Notes under the pieces: generated by a model
The model's input: the letters and a program-made list of their open reading frames with translations, nothing else
Told to the model about the DNA's origin: nothing
Databases searched by the model: none
Part shown: piece after piece, positions 24,647-33,252 of the stretch
How positions within the stretch are numbered: the first letter of the stretch is position 1
Layout: the number at the start of each line of letters is the position of its first letter
Translations under genes and position numbers: made by a program
Assembly (NCBI GenBank): GCA_005239965.1
Contig: SBAV01000331.1
Span: 1-34,027 of the forward strand
DNA length: 34,027 nucleotides
Direction of reading: 5' to 3'
From: Methylobacter tundripaludum
GTDB lineage: Bacteria; Pseudomonadota; Gammaproteobacteria; Methylococcales; Methylomonadaceae

Positions 24647-25780
24647 ATGAATATTGAAAGCGTAAATTTATTATCCTTGTCGCCAAGCAATAGTCCTATT
24701 GAAGGCGGGGCAGTAACGCGGCCTTTACTTGGAAAAGAGGCTATTCCAGAAAATTTTTCAAAAGCATTAATAGGACAAATCGGGGTATTAAACGAAGCGA
24801 AAGGCCTGGTCGAATTACCGGGACAATTGAAAAGCCCGACTGTGTCGGAAAACATTGACAACTTGCAGGAAGATGAAAAAGAATTGACAGCCTTGTTCGA
24901 GGAATATTTCCCCCAATCATACGAGCCTGTTGGCGGTAACGAGGATGCTGACCTTGAAGCAACTTTGCGTACGTTAACTGACACGCTAACGGCCATTACG
25001 CCAAGCATTACTCCTGATGAAGCGCCGACAACGCAAGACGCGGGCAGTGTCATGGCTCTAAATGGACTACCTTTTGTAAAGCCCCTGCCTGAAGGGACTA
25101 AACTGAACAGGCCTGTTGAGGATGCGGCTTCAGGGGCTTTTCTGCAAAAAGAAACCGTTCTTCGTCAGTCAATTCAGGATGAACAGGGTTTTAATTTGCA
25201 GGCCCTGGAAAATTTAGAGCCCGCTAAAAAAGCGCTGATGGCTGAAAATCAAACCGCCCTTTTAGGGACAGAGAAAGCAGTGCCTGGCGCCATCGCAGAT
25301 ATGACCCCGTTCCATAGGCCAGTTGACAATGGAACAAATATTCCGGCAATAACAAAACCTTTGACCCATCCTGGCTGGAGCAGGGATCTTGGCGAACAGA
25401 TTGTATGGATGAACAACAAAGCGCTACCGGCGGCAGAAATCAATCTCAATCCAGCGCATCTTGGCCCCCTATCGGTTCGTATTGATGTTAATCAGGATCA
25501 GGCGACCATTATGTTTACAGCGCAGCATGCGGAAGTCAAAGAAGCCCTTGAAGCTTCCATTCCCAAGTTACGGGAAATGCTGGCCACTCAGCAGCTCAAT
25601 CTGGCAAATGTAAATATTTCCCAGAACGCTACGCCAGATCAGGGGCGATCACACTCCCAAGCTTTTTTCAAAGCGTCAGAAAATCATGAACAAGGCGCTG
25701 AAGACGTTCCCGGCACAATAGAAAAAACTGAACAGGATCGGGGTGTTGTCAGTAAAGGTTTATTGAGCCTCTATGCCTAG
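24647..25780 (+). CDS. fliK: Flagellar hook-length control protein FliK
   Basis: This exported molecular ruler stops hook growth and triggers the FlhB switch. The N-terminal two-thirds are variable and low in conservation. The C-terminal hook-length domain (about 240-325) has LGEQIVWMNNKALPAAEINL and then NPAHLGPLSVRIDV, a firm family match. ATG 24647, with AAGAGA upstream, is chosen over the adjacent GTG 24644. In related loci fliK follows fliJ on the same strand. Here it is on the opposite strand, converging on fliJ with 28 bases between, so it must be transcribed separately, perhaps with the diguanylate cyclase 55 bases upstream. Confidence 0.9.
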   Translation: MNIESVNLLSLSPSNSPIEGGAVTRPLLGKEAIPENFSKALIGQIGVLNEAKGLVELPGQLKSPTVSENIDNLQEDEKELTALFEEYFPQSYEPVGGNEDADLEATLRTLTDTLTAITPSITPDEAPTTQDAGSVMALNGLPFVKPLPEGTKLNRPVEDAASGAFLQKETVLRQSIQDEQGFNLQALENLEPAKKALMAENQTALLGTEKAVPGAIADMTPFHRPVDNGTNIPAITKPLTHPGWSRDLGEQIVWMNNKALPAAEINLNPAHLGPLSVRIDVNQDQATIMFTAQHAEVKEALEASIPKLREMLATQQLNLANVNISQNATPDQGRSHSQAFFKASENHEQGAEDVPGTIEKTEQDRGVVSKGLLSLYA

Positions 25781-25803
25781 TTCTTTGAGCGGCTACATAG
25801 AGG
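25768..25803. terminator. Inverted repeat between convergent fliK and fliJ
   Basis: CCTCTATG and CATAGAGG pair perfectly over 8 bp around a 20-base loop that can pair further (GCC/GGC). It overlaps the fliK stop. There is no T-run on either side, so its role as a bidirectional terminator is a guess from its position between converging genes. Confidence 0.35.
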
Positions 25804-25808
25804 GTAAG

Positions 25809-26267
25809 TCAGGCATTTCTCATGCTGCCTGAACTGTTTCTCCCTGATCTGGATGCACGCTCATCCTGTTCCAATTGTTCAAACTTGCTGGCCTGTTTTA
25901 TTTCTGCAGCCAGCGCAGAATTATAAACTTTTTGCAGGCTTTGGGTCCGGTGGTGCATGCCTTCCCAGATTTTTCGCTTAGTCACGCAGTCTGTTTTGCA
26001 CGTTTCCAGAGAATGTTCCTGCCCCGCTATTGCCTTATCCAGCTTATCCATAAATGACCTGAATTCAAGAAACTGCACAGCCCTGATGCCATCGTGCCCC
26101 ATTTCATTGAATCTATCCTGATATTCCTGCCGGTATTTCTTTAAACTTTCCACTTGTGCTTGCAGGGCCAACACTTTTCGCTGGGATGTCCCCAACGCTT
26201 CCAACGTGTTTTTTTCTTGTGCCGCTTTAATCTCGACTATTGTCTTAATACGCTGTGATTTTTTCAT
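25809..26267 (-). CDS. fliJ: Flagellar export protein FliJ
   Basis: This 152-residue, almost entirely alpha-helical coiled-coil protein forms the central stalk of the FliI ATPase ring and activates the export gate. Heptad-like charged and hydrophobic repeats run through residues 5-140, and the C-terminus is Ser/Arg-rich. The primary sequence is weakly conserved. The call rests on length, coiled coil and its place two bases after fliI. Confidence 0.88.
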   Translation of the reverse strand: MKKSQRIKTIVEIKAAQEKNTLEALGTSQRKVLALQAQVESLKKYRQEYQDRFNEMGHDGIRAVQFLEFRSFMDKLDKAIAGQEHSLETCKTDCVTKRKIWEGMHHRTQSLQKVYNSALAAEIKQASKFEQLEQDERASRSGRNSSGSMRNA

Positions 26268-26269
26268 CG

Positions 26270-27631
26270 TCAGGTAGAAGCCTTACTTAAACCTAACAAA
26301 ATTTCCAGTTCGTGCAGGCTGCGGTTTATATCAACCGGTTCATTCATATCCTGTTGCAGGAAATCCACAATGGCGGCATTTTTTTCAATGGCTTGGTCAA
26401 TTCGAGGATCAGAACCAGGTTGATAGGCGCCGACACTGATTAAGTCCCGGTTTTGCTGATAAAGTGAATACAATCGCCTGACATCCCGCGCCATCTGTAA
26501 ATGTCCGGCATCCACAATGTCCGGCATGACACGGCTCACTGACGCCTCTATGTCTATTGCCGGAAAATGTCCCGCTTCAGCAAGGCCTCTGGATAAGACA
26601 ATGTGGCCGTCCAACACCCCCCGGGCCGCATCGGCGATCGGATCATTGGTATCATCGCCTTCTGCCAACACCGTATAAAAAGCCGTTATTGATCCACCTC
26701 CCACATTGGCATTGCCGGCCCGTTCCACCAGGTGCGGTAATTTGGCAAAAACAGAAGGAGGATAACCCTTGGTAGCAGGCGGCTCATCGATAGCCAAGGC
26801 AATCTCACGGTGCGCCTGGGCAAACCGTGTTAATGAGTCCATCAATAACAAAACATCACGGCCTTGATCACGAAAATATTCTGCAATACTGGTTGCAAGC
26901 AAAGCCCCGTGTACCCGCATCAACGGGGGGCAATCGGCAGGCGTGGCAACGACCACGGATCTTTTAAGGCCCTCTTCGCCCAGAATTTTCTGGACAAATT
27001 CATTGACTTCTCGGCCCCGCTCCCCAATCAATCCGACCACAACAATATCGGCGGTGGTAAATTTTGTCATCATGCCAAGCAATATGCTTTTTCCAACGCC
27101 TGTGCCGGCAAACAGGCCCATCCGTTGGCCCCGTCCCACGCTAAGCAGCGAATTGATCGCCCTCACTCCGACATCGAGCGGTTCGCGGATAGGTTTTCTC
27201 GACAAAGGGTTTATTGGTATGCCATTAAGTGAAATCTGGGCCTCGGTTTTAAGCGGGCCTTTATCATCCAGTGGATTTCCTGCGCCATCCAGAACCCTGC
27301 CCAATAAACCATAACCTACGCGGGCCAGGCTATTTTTACCCAAAGGAATGACGCGACAATCCGGTTCAAGCCCATATAACTCGCCTGTTGGCATCAAAAA
27401 AACCCGCTCGCCGGCAAAGCCAACCACTTCCGCCTCGATTATTTTGCCGCTTTTGGCCTCAATCCGGCAACGAGAACCAATAGCGGCCCTGCATCCCACG
27501 GCTTCCAGGGTCAACCCTACCATACGGAAAAGCTTACCCTCAACAATGAGTTCAGGCGCTTCTGCCAATTTTTTGGCGTAGGGCTTTAATTGGTTCAGCC
27601 AAAGCTGTGACCTGTCTGCGTTCGGGATCAC
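26270..27631 (-). CDS. fliI: Flagellar export ATPase FliI
   Basis: This 453-residue homologue of the F1 beta subunit powers and organises flagellar protein export. Walker A is GLFAGTGVGKS (172-182). The sequences VVGLIGERGREVNEF, LLLMDSLTRFAQAHREI (Walker B region) and PPATKGYPPSVFAKLP are all typical. Its ATG overlaps the fliH stop (ATGA), so the two are translationally coupled. It is complete, with no unusual feature. Confidence 0.97.
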   Translation of the reverse strand: MIPNADRSQLWLNQLKPYAKKLAEAPELIVEGKLFRMVGLTLEAVGCRAAIGSRCRIEAKSGKIIEAEVVGFAGERVFLMPTGELYGLEPDCRVIPLGKNSLARVGYGLLGRVLDGAGNPLDDKGPLKTEAQISLNGIPINPLSRKPIREPLDVGVRAINSLLSVGRGQRMGLFAGTGVGKSILLGMMTKFTTADIVVVGLIGERGREVNEFVQKILGEEGLKRSVVVATPADCPPLMRVHGALLATSIAEYFRDQGRDVLLLMDSLTRFAQAHREIALAIDEPPATKGYPPSVFAKLPHLVERAGNANVGGGSITAFYTVLAEGDDTNDPIADAARGVLDGHIVLSRGLAEAGHFPAIDIEASVSRVMPDIVDAGHLQMARDVRRLYSLYQQNRDLISVGAYQPGSDPRIDQAIEKNAAIVDFLQQDMNEPVDINRSLHELEILLGLSKAST

Positions 27632-28404
27632 GAATGTTTATCCCCGGCAATTGTCCCTGCATTGCCTAAAACCCCTACTGTTGGCGCCCTATCTCCTGTA
27701 TCCTTACGATCGTGTTGCCGTTCACCGCCAAACAGTGTTGCGACAATGGCAGCCAATCGATTTTCCACGCTGGCATCAATATGGGAAACTTCCGTATCGA
27801 CTCTGCAACCGCCACGGGTAATCAATGGATCCTCAACAACCCGCCAGGCCGGGGTCATTTTGTCCAATGACAATGCAGAACGCACAAGTTCGGCATCTTT
27901 AGGGTGCAAATGCAAGCTGATTTTTTGTGACGATAACGGCAACACCTTTATCGCTTCCCTGACGGCGGCAATAACCTGCCCTGGATCCAGCTTAATTTCC
28001 CTGCGTATTATTTGCGTTGCAATAGCCATAGCCAGTTTGACCAACTCTTTTTCCACTTCGGCATCAAGCACTTTAAGCGGTTGGCTTAATGATTCCATAA
28101 GACAGGCGAATTCTGCCGCCTTTTTTTGCAACGCCTGCATATTTTCAGCATAGCCTTGCCTTTCCCCTTCATTAAAACCTTCGCTATAGCCATCCTGTTT
28201 ACCTTGCGCAAACGCTTCATCATACGCCTGCTTTTGCATGGCTTCGATTTCGTCTACCGTTAAAACAGCCATTGATAGGGGCTCGGAATTTTGGGCCTCT
28301 GCCAAAGCCAGTGACCCTGGGTTTACGGGAACATCAGGCATACGCCATACGCTTAACGATGCGAGCTCGGATGGCGAAAATCCATAGGTTTTAGATGAAT
28401 TCAT
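27628..28404 (-). CDS. fliH: Flagellar export ATPase regulator FliH
   Basis: FliH dimers hold FliI at the C-ring and regulate its ATPase activity. The 258-residue protein has a poorly conserved N-terminal part. A glycine-patterned helical segment follows (about 75-105, QAYDEAFAQGKQDGYSEGFN then EGERQGY), with the AxxxG-type repeats known from FliH. The C-terminal domain (about 110-225) has EKELVKLAMAIATQIIRREI. ATG 28404 is preferred over GTG 28413; both overlap the end of fliG. The stop overlaps the fliI start. Confidence 0.92.
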   Translation of the reverse strand: MNSSKTYGFSPSELASLSVWRMPDVPVNPGSLALAEAQNSEPLSMAVLTVDEIEAMQKQAYDEAFAQGKQDGYSEGFNEGERQGYAENMQALQKKAAEFACLMESLSQPLKVLDAEVEKELVKLAMAIATQIIRREIKLDPGQVIAAVREAIKVLPLSSQKISLHLHPKDAELVRSALSLDKMTPAWRVVEDPLITRGGCRVDTEVSHIDASVENRLAAIVATLFGGERQHDRKDTGDRAPTVGVLGNAGTIAGDKHS

Positions 28405-29389
28405 CGCTGTCACTGCCTAACTGGATTTCGCCTGAGTCTGCCAATTGTTTGACTCTCCCCAATATATCTTTTTGAGCCCCTTCCACTTCAGCCAATTTAG
28501 CCGGTGGTGAGGCTTCCAAATCGTCCCGCAGTATTTCGGCCGCCCGCCTGGACATATTGCTGTATATTTTCTCCTTAAGTTCCTCACTTGCGCCCCGCAA
28601 CGCCAATAACAGTGTGCCTGTTGGAATTTCGCGCAGCACTGTTTGCATGTTGCTTGCGCTCAGGGAAGCCAGATCCTCAAAAACAAACATCTTGTCCTGA
28701 ATTTTTAAGGCCAAGTCCGCATTGCTTTCGGAAATACTCGCCAACACTGAATTACTGGCAGCATTGTCCATGAAATTTAATATATTGGCCGCGACATCAA
28801 TTCCACCATGCGTTGTCGCTTTATCGGTTTCACTGCCGCTGAGTTGCTTTTCCATAATATCATCCAGTTCCCGCAAGGCGGCGGGCTGTATGCCTTGCAG
28901 GGTTGCAATCCTAACCAGCAGATCGGAACGCACATTTTTAGGTAAACGCAACATGACCTCGGCCGCCTTGGCGCTGCCCAGCAAAGACAAAATAATGGCG
29001 CCAATTTGCGGATGTTCCAAGCGCACCAAATCTGAAATTGACAAAGCATCCATGCATTTCAATTGGTCAATGCCCTTTCCCCCGCTGCTCGCAAAAATGC
29101 GTTCAATGATATCTTTGGCCTTTTCTTTGCCCAGGGCGTCAATCAATACTTTTTGGATATAACCATCCGAGTCAATGCCCAGCGAAGTCAGGTTTTTTAT
29201 GGCAATAATAATCTCTTCAAGGACATCATCAACCATTACCGGAGAAATATCAGCCAATCTTGCCATAGCAAAGCCGATGACTTGCACTTCTTTGGGTTCC
29301 ATGTGTTTTAAAACGGATGCCGCCCTGTCCTCCCCTAGCGCAAACAAAAATAAAGCGGCGCGCTCAGCTTGATTTAAATCCCTGGCCAT
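28391..29389 (-). CDS. fliG: Flagellar motor switch protein FliG
   Basis: This 332-residue rotor protein contacts the FliF ring and the stators. N-terminal, middle and C-terminal armadillo-type domains are all present. Examples are the N-terminal RAALFLFALGEDRAASVLKH, the EHPQ-containing middle motif RLEHPQIGAIILSLL, and the C-terminal torque helix region FVFEDLASLSASNMQTVLRE. The length is normal. It lies four bases after fliF. Confidence 0.97.
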   Translation of the reverse strand: MARDLNQAERAALFLFALGEDRAASVLKHMEPKEVQVIGFAMARLADISPVMVDDVLEEIIIAIKNLTSLGIDSDGYIQKVLIDALGKEKAKDIIERIFASSGGKGIDQLKCMDALSISDLVRLEHPQIGAIILSLLGSAKAAEVMLRLPKNVRSDLLVRIATLQGIQPAALRELDDIMEKQLSGSETDKATTHGGIDVAANILNFMDNAASNSVLASISESNADLALKIQDKMFVFEDLASLSASNMQTVLREIPTGTLLLALRGASEELKEKIYSNMSRRAAEILRDDLEASPPAKLAEVEGAQKDILGRVKQLADSGEIQLGSDSDEFI

Positions 29390-29393
29390 ATCT

Positions 29394-31145
29394 TTACCTC
29401 ACCCATCTCTTAATGACTTGAGCGACTAATTTCGGATCGTTATCAACGACTTTTTGCAAATATTCCAAGCGTTTTTCATAATCAGGTGGCGTATCAATCA
29501 GCAATAAATCTTCCATGTGGGTCGGTAACTCAGATGCCGGTTGTTGTAAGTCAAGTGCAGCAGGGGCAAGGGTGCCATCTTGATTATAATTGTAGCTCAC
29601 AACATCGCCCATTGCCGCTGTCTTTGCTTGCTCATCCGTCAGGGCGAGCATTTTTTTCTCTTCGTCCCGTCCGGCAAGACGGCGCATGGTGGGTCGTAGT
29701 ACACCAAAAATCAGGAACAGCACCGCAAATACTGCCGCCACCTGCTTCAGCAAATTAAGAAACCAACCCTGTTCCCACAACGGTATTCCAGGCAATGCCT
29801 CCAATGCTTCGGGTGGTTTGAAGGCGACATTAGTGACAGTGACCTGGTCACCCCGGGCGCTGTCAAAACCCACTGCCTGTTTCACGAGGTCAGTAAAGCG
29901 ATTAATGTCTGCCGGGGTATAGGGTTGGGTTTTTATTTTTCCATCAGTCTGGACTGTACGCTGGTCATCAACAACTACGGCAACGGACAGCCTGCGCAAT
30001 AGCCCTGTAGCCAGACGTGTGTGGGTGATTGTTTTATCCAGCTCAAAATTACGTGTCGCATTTTTTGCGCTTGAACCCGGCGCCGCTGCCGTTTTTGGAT
30101 CCTGTGCTGAACCGGGTGTGGGAACCGTTTCCGGAGCAACGCCTGCCGGCGTTGGCTGATTGGATAACGCGCCGGGAACGCCCTGGATAGCGGGCAATGT
30201 GCTTTGTTCTTCCGATGTTTGTTCACTTCTTAGGACTGATGATTTTGGGTTGAACAGTTCCTGTGTTTTGTCAGTCTCGGTAAAATCCACATCGGCTGAA
30301 ATTTGCGCGCGCATACCGTCACCCACCAAGGGCGACAAAATATTGGCAATCCGCTCCATCAGGTGTTCTTCAATATTTTTCTTGTATTCGAATTGCTTCG
30401 AGGTCAAATAGTTTATTGACGATGAGTCCTTGCTATTTAACAGCCGGCCTTTTTGGTCAACAACTGTCACTTGTTCTGCTTCAAGCTGGGGCACACTGGA
30501 AGCCACCAAATGAATAATGGATTCAATTTGGCCTTTATCCAATGATCTGCCCTGATATAAATTGACTATGACAGAAGCGCTGGGTTTTTTACGGTCCCGC
30601 ACAAATACCGACTGTACAGGGATGGCCAACAGCACCCTGGCGGTTTTTACGCTCTGGATAGCCATGATGGTTTGTGCGATCTCGCCCTCCAGGGCCCGTT
30701 GGAAGCGCACCATTTCAACGCTTTTGCTGGAACCGAAGCCCTGGTCTTTATCCAGTAGTTCATAACCCAGGCTATTGCTTCTGGGCAACCCTAAACCTGC
30801 TAATTTAAGCTTTACCTCGTCCACATTATCAATCGGCACCATGATTGCACCGGAACCGGTTTCGACTTTATACTTAATGCCCTGCGTATCCAGGACTTCA
30901 AGAATTTCAGCCACATCCTTTTCACCAATTTCGGAAAACAAGCGCCCATAAGAGGGAGCCTGTGACCATAAAACAATAGCAACCCCGATAGCAACACTAA
31001 AAGCCAGGCCGAGCATTAAGCCAAGCTGGCGCGCTATTGTCAGCTCCGCCAAGCCTTTCATGGCAGGATGGGTCTCGCTCTTTGCCGTTAAAGCCTGCTG
31101 AACGCCTGTTGTCTCCACCAGATTATTGCCGTTTTGTTCACTCAT
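29394..31145 (-). CDS. fliF: Flagellar MS-ring protein FliF
   Basis: This 583-residue protein forms the membrane-embedded MS ring on which the motor is built. Two membrane helices (about 38-60 and 472-492) flank the large periplasmic part, which has ring-building motifs such as YGRLFSEIGEKDVAEILEVL and FQRALEGEIAQTIMAIQSVK. A Pro/Ala/Thr-rich disordered stretch lies at about 310-360. The C-terminal cytoplasmic tail that binds FliG (DYEKRLEYLQKVVDNDPKLV) is intact. Confidence 0.97.
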   Translation of the reverse strand: MSEQNGNNLVETTGVQQALTAKSETHPAMKGLAELTIARQLGLMLGLAFSVAIGVAIVLWSQAPSYGRLFSEIGEKDVAEILEVLDTQGIKYKVETGSGAIMVPIDNVDEVKLKLAGLGLPRSNSLGYELLDKDQGFGSSKSVEMVRFQRALEGEIAQTIMAIQSVKTARVLLAIPVQSVFVRDRKKPSASVIVNLYQGRSLDKGQIESIIHLVASSVPQLEAEQVTVVDQKGRLLNSKDSSSINYLTSKQFEYKKNIEEHLMERIANILSPLVGDGMRAQISADVDFTETDKTQELFNPKSSVLRSEQTSEEQSTLPAIQGVPGALSNQPTPAGVAPETVPTPGSAQDPKTAAAPGSSAKNATRNFELDKTITHTRLATGLLRRLSVAVVVDDQRTVQTDGKIKTQPYTPADINRFTDLVKQAVGFDSARGDQVTVTNVAFKPPEALEALPGIPLWEQGWFLNLLKQVAAVFAVLFLIFGVLRPTMRRLAGRDEEKKMLALTDEQAKTAAMGDVVSYNYNQDGTLAPAALDLQQPASELPTHMEDLLLIDTPPDYEKRLEYLQKVVDNDPKLVAQVIKRWVR

Positions 31146-31183
31146 TTTCTAATCACAGCGCGTTTTAATGACAACTTGCCGGA

Positions 31184-31495
31184 CTACATGGGCATGTTCA
31201 TGACGTCTTGATAGGCTTCAACCAATTTGTTCCTGACCTGTAGCATGGCCTGAAAAGAAACACTGGCTTTCTGTGCGGTCACCATAACATCCGCCAAACT
31301 TATGTTGGCCGCACCCGCTTCAAAGGCTTCCGCCATTTTTCCGGCACTTTGCTGCGTGTCATTAACGGAAGCGATGGACTGTTGTAATAATGCCGAAAAA
31401 TCAGTATGCCCACCTGTTTCCTGGACAGAGCCGCCCGCCTGAAGCGACATGGCCCGCATTTGGGCCAAGACCTGGTTTATATTCATATCACTCAT
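31184..31495 (-). CDS. fliE: Flagellar hook-basal body protein FliE
   Basis: This 103-residue protein links the MS ring to the rod and is among the first export substrates. The C-terminal family segment ISLADVMVTAQKASVSFQAM and then VRNKLVEAYQDVMNMPM is complete. It is the first gene of the fliEFGHIJ operon, 38 bases from fliF, and is preceded by -24/-12-type elements consistent with FleQ/sigma-54 control. Confidence 0.95.
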   Translation of the reverse strand: MSDMNINQVLAQMRAMSLQAGGSVQETGGHTDFSALLQQSIASVNDTQQSAGKMAEAFEAGAANISLADVMVTAQKASVSFQAMLQVRNKLVEAYQDVMNMPM

Positions 31496-31532
31496 GGGTT
31501 TTCCTTGCTTATTTACCTAGTAACTAACTATA

Positions 31533-31548
31533 TGCATTATTAATGCCA
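31533..31548 (-). promoter_or_regulatory. Sigma-54 promoter for fliE, proximal
   Basis: The minus strand reads TGGCATTAATAATGCA: GG, ten bases, GC, with TGGCA matching the -24 element. It would start transcription about 28 bases before the fliE ATG. The source of activation would be FleQ, encoded directly upstream. Confidence 0.6.
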
Positions 31549-31627
31549 TGTGTTGGCATAGAATAATAAGCCTGAATATTCCCTTCTTGATATTTCTTAT
31601 GTATTTATTTTTATTGTCATTTTTAAC

Positions 31628-31649
31628 TTTTGATGGCTATCCGTCAAAA
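31628..31649. promoter_or_regulatory. Near-perfect palindrome upstream of fliE
   Basis: TTTTGATGG-CTAT-CCGTCAAAA pairs at 8 of 9 positions. It lies about 90 bp upstream of the proximal -24/-12 site, a usual distance for a sigma-54 activator site. No T-run follows, so it is not an obvious terminator. It could be an activator-binding site or an RNA hairpin. Confidence 0.3.
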
Positions 31650-31666
31650 ATATGACAGCTTAGGGG

Positions 31667-31685
31667 ATTGCTTTATTAATGCCAA
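31667..31685 (-). promoter_or_regulatory. Second -24/-12-like element, distal
   Basis: The minus strand reads TTGGCATTAATAAAGCAAT: TTGGCA, then GC ten bases after GG. Thirteen bases (GGCATTAATAA plus flanks) are almost the same as in the proximal element. It could be a second start site or a duplicated relic. Confidence 0.35.
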
Positions 31686-31743
31686 GGCACGCAGTCTCTT
31701 TTTTTGTCTGGATCGGGTGGCAATAACGGGGGGAATTGAATTT

Positions 31744-33231
31744 TCAACTGTAACTTTGCAAATCGTATTTACGTAATTTTTCAACCAGTGTCGTACGGCG
31801 CATATTCAAACGCTTGGCGGCATGGGCCACCACACCGTTGCATTCATTCAATGCTTGGTATATCAAGTTGATTTCCATAGCAGTCAGATACTCCTTCAAA
31901 TCCATACCCTGCTCCGGCAATTGCATTAAAACTGCCGACAGGTTCTCAATCGTGCCATTAACTTCCATTTTTTCCGACGAATCAACAAAGGAGTCCATAC
32001 ACATAGTTTCGATAGGAATGCTTGCTTCGTCCGGTACTTTATAGTGTTGAAATTTTTCCGGCAAATTAACCGCATCCACCTGTTCATTGGGATAAAGAAT
32101 GGCCATCCTTTCAATCAAGTTGGCCAATTCCCTGATATTGCCCGGCCATTCATATTGCATCAAAGCAGCCAATGATGCAGGGGTAAACCGCACAGAACCA
32201 CGATTGGAAGCTTCCATACAAGCAATAATATCCAGCACTAAGCAGGGAATATCCTCAGTCCTGTCCCTTAGGGCGGGCACCTCAATAGGAAAAACATTCA
32301 ACCGATAAAACAAATCTTCGCGAAACCGGTTTTCTTTTATCTCATCCTCAAGATGCCTGTGCGTTGCCGCGATAACCCGGACATCACAATGCAGGGTTTT
32401 ATTGCTGCCCACGCGTTCAAAACTACGTTCCTGCAATACACGCAATAACTTAACCTGCATTGCCATGGGCATGTCGCCAATTTCATCAAGAAAAAGAGTA
32501 CCCCCTTCCGCCATCTCAAAACGTCCCTGCCTTGCGCTTAAAGCGCCGGTAAAAGCGCCTTTTTCATGCCCAAACAGCTCACTTTCCAGTAATTCACCGG
32601 GGATCGCGCCACAATTAATGGGAACAAACAGTTTTGACCGCCGCAAGGAGGTATCATGCAAAGCCCGGGCAATAATTTCTTTCCCTGTCCCTGACTCGCC
32701 AAGAATTAACACAGTCGCATCTGATTGGGCAACCTGGGTTATCGATTTACGGATATTGACAATAGCTTGGCTATTCCCTTTTAGCCGATCAAATGCAGAA
32801 AAACGGCGGTCATAACTTCTACGATCCAAAGGCCCCCCTTGGATTGCCTGTTGACCTGATTCTTGCCGGGTATGAAAAACCAATAACTTATCGGTTATCA
32901 GTTTCAGGCTGGAATAGGTAACAGGCCATTCCAGCACTTGAAATATGTCATTATTAAGCATTGTCGATACCTGAAGCAGAGCTTCCTTATCGATTACCAG
33001 GACGACCGGAGTTTTGCCCGCCTTATCGGCAATATTTTTAATGATAGCAGTCTGATTACTTAAGCTATGACCTACGAAAATACCAAACAACTGATCAAAT
33101 TCACAAGCGGTAGAATCATAATTTAATGAATCGACCATTTCTACCCGATATCCCATAAACCGGAAAATGATCTCAAGGTGCTGGGCTCTAATTTTATTAT
33201 CATCAACTAACAAAATATAAGGCAAAATCAT
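31744..33231 (-). CDS. fleQ: FleQ/FlrA-type sigma-54 activator, flagellar master regulator
   Basis: This protein activates sigma-54 promoters of early flagellar genes; in pseudomonads its activity is reduced by FleN and c-di-GMP. The degenerate receiver-like FleQ domain (1-120, ILLVDDNKIRAQ) is followed by the AAA+ domain (about 148-385). Walker A is GESGTGKE (178-185), the sigma-54 contact loop is GAFTGA (225-230) and Walker B is GGTLFLDEIGD. The Fis-type DNA-binding helix is at the C-terminus (AHAAKRLNMRRTTLVEKL). ATG 33231 is chosen because family members start just before the receiver-like strand; a TTG at 33252 is in frame. It could be named flrA. No fleS/fleR pair follows. Confidence 0.92.
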   Translation of the reverse strand: MILPYILLVDDNKIRAQHLEIIFRFMGYRVEMVDSLNYDSTACEFDQLFGIFVGHSLSNQTAIIKNIADKAGKTPVVLVIDKEALLQVSTMLNNDIFQVLEWPVTYSSLKLITDKLLVFHTRQESGQQAIQGGPLDRRSYDRRFSAFDRLKGNSQAIVNIRKSITQVAQSDATVLILGESGTGKEIIARALHDTSLRRSKLFVPINCGAIPGELLESELFGHEKGAFTGALSARQGRFEMAEGGTLFLDEIGDMPMAMQVKLLRVLQERSFERVGSNKTLHCDVRVIAATHRHLEDEIKENRFREDLFYRLNVFPIEVPALRDRTEDIPCLVLDIIACMEASNRGSVRFTPASLAALMQYEWPGNIRELANLIERMAILYPNEQVDAVNLPEKFQHYKVPDEASIPIETMCMDSFVDSSEKMEVNGTIENLSAVLMQLPEQGMDLKEYLTAMEINLIYQALNECNGVVAHAAKRLNMRRTTLVEKLRKYDLQSYS

Positions 33232-33252
33232 ATTGTTACGCTCATCATTCAA

